From Planctomycetota bacterium (lineage in GTDB: Bacteria > Planctomycetota > DG-23 > SLPQ01): 12,604 bases of DNA. This document shows, piece after piece, positions 12,151-12,604 of this stretch (within the stretch, counting starts at the first letter, position 1; each line of letters opens with the position of its first letter). The stretch is taken from assembly GCA_021160625.1 (NCBI GenBank), contig JAGHCE010000015.1, forward strand, positions 1-12,604. The letters run 5' to 3'. The notes below the pieces were generated by a model. The model was given only the letters and a program-made list of their open reading frames with translations. It had not been told where the DNA came from and ran no database searches. The translations under genes were made by a program, and so were the position numbers.

Positions 12151-12604
12151 TCAGGTGATGATGGCTTGACGCCTGCCGGGTGTGGCGACTATCTGGCCGA
12201 TTGTGTGGACGGTTGCGCCGGCTTTTTCGAGCCTTGCGGCTACGGCGTGGGCGTAGTAGGGGCTCACGATGAGGGCCATTCCGATGCCCATATTGAAGAC
12301 ACGGTACATTTCATCTTCGGCGACATCTCCGGCCTTCTGGAGGAAGCCGAAGACCGGCGGCACGGGCCAGGAGCCCTTCCTGATTTTTGCCGAGAGCCCA
12401 GCGGGCAGGACGCGCGGGACGTTTTCCACGAGCCCGCCGCCGGTGATGTGAGCGATGCCTTTGACGACTTTCTTTACCTTGTAGGCCGAGAGCGCAGCGC
12501 GCACGCAGCGGGTGTAGATTATCGTCGGCACCAGGAGCGCCTCGGCGACGGTAGCGCCGAGTTCTTCGATGCGGTCCTCGACGCCAAGGCCGAGCTTCTC
12601 AAAG
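12151..12604 (-). CDS. purM: Phosphoribosylformylglycinamidine cyclo-ligase, C-terminal part (5' end outside window)
   Basis: The 150 visible residues are the C-terminal half of AIR synthetase, which closes formylglycinamidine ribonucleotide to aminoimidazole ribonucleotide with ATP in purine synthesis. The fragment begins FEKLGLGVEDRIEELG and has LLVPTIIYTRCV, the conserved GIAHITGGGLVENVPRVLP, then VFGFLQKAGDVAEDEMYRVFNMGIGM and a final IGQIVATPGRRQAI, all in the usual order. The TGA is at 12151-12153. The full protein is usually near 340-350 aa, so over half lies to the right of the window. The gene is convergent with the cyclophilin-like gene. Identification is firm. Confidence 0.95.
   Translation of the reverse strand, partial: FEKLGLGVEDRIEELGATVAEALLVPTIIYTRCVRAALSAYKVKKVVKGIAHITGGGLVENVPRVLPAGLSAKIRKGSWPVPPVFGFLQKAGDVAEDEMYRVFNMGIGMALIVSPYYAHAVAARLEKAGATVHTIGQIVATPGRRQAIIT

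Overview
The window looks like a GC-rich chromosomal segment from an uncultured bacterium, most plausibly of the Planctomycetota or a neighbouring group. The lineage is an inference from three things: a prepilin-like protein with a FTLIELLVVIAII leader and a GQNVLYVDGHV tail (a family greatly expanded in Planctomycetota, Lentisphaerota and related phyla), a zinc-ribbon/Ser-Thr-kinase gene, and abundant intergenic hairpin repeats. Most genes are housekeeping. I see no phage, IS transposase, CRISPR array, tRNA or rRNA.

Layout. (1) Positions 1-509, minus strand: the 5' part of a zinc-ribbon plus Ser/Thr-kinase-like gene, running off the window. Its catalytic-loop Asp is replaced by Ser and its best start codon is ATT. 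(2) Positions 510-1079: a divergent intergenic region with a promoter on each strand and an island of hairpin repeats. (3) Positions 1080-5482, plus strand, tightly packed: trpF, a 114-aa small protein, an HDOD-domain protein, ahcY and a DUF1015 protein. (4) Positions 5483-6671: a 313-nt leader with a good promoter, then a monocistronic prepilin-like gene closed by a strong intrinsic terminator. (5) Positions 6736-9615: an O-antigen ligase/polymerase-family protein with a C-terminal TPR-like region and a UDP-glucuronate 4-epimerase-type SDR, together a surface-polysaccharide pair. (6) Positions 9631-11860: pgsA, ribBA (the pgsA stop codon and the ribBA start overlap in TGATG) and a small cyclophilin-like-fold protein. 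(7) Positions 11861-12150: a second island of hairpin repeats. (8) Positions 12151-12604, minus strand: the C-terminal part of purM, running off the window.

How the genes work together. TrpF (tryptophan), AhcY (clearing S-adenosylhomocysteine), PgsA (phosphatidylglycerol), RibBA (riboflavin) and PurM (purines) serve core metabolism. The HDOD protein and its small partner look regulatory. The prepilin-like protein, the ligase and the epimerase serve the cell surface. The ten intact genes between the two repeat islands all point the same way, and the partial gene on each side points the other way.

The most interesting non-coding signal is the repeat islands. They hold many short GC-rich hairpins with 2-6 nt loops. 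Some carry a GTAG foot like REP elements mobilised by RAYT transposases, some show compensatory base changes between copies, and a roughly 72-nt element occurs inverted on the two sides of the 11-kb gene block. I did not find a convincing new multi-gene system. All coordinates and alignments were made by eye.
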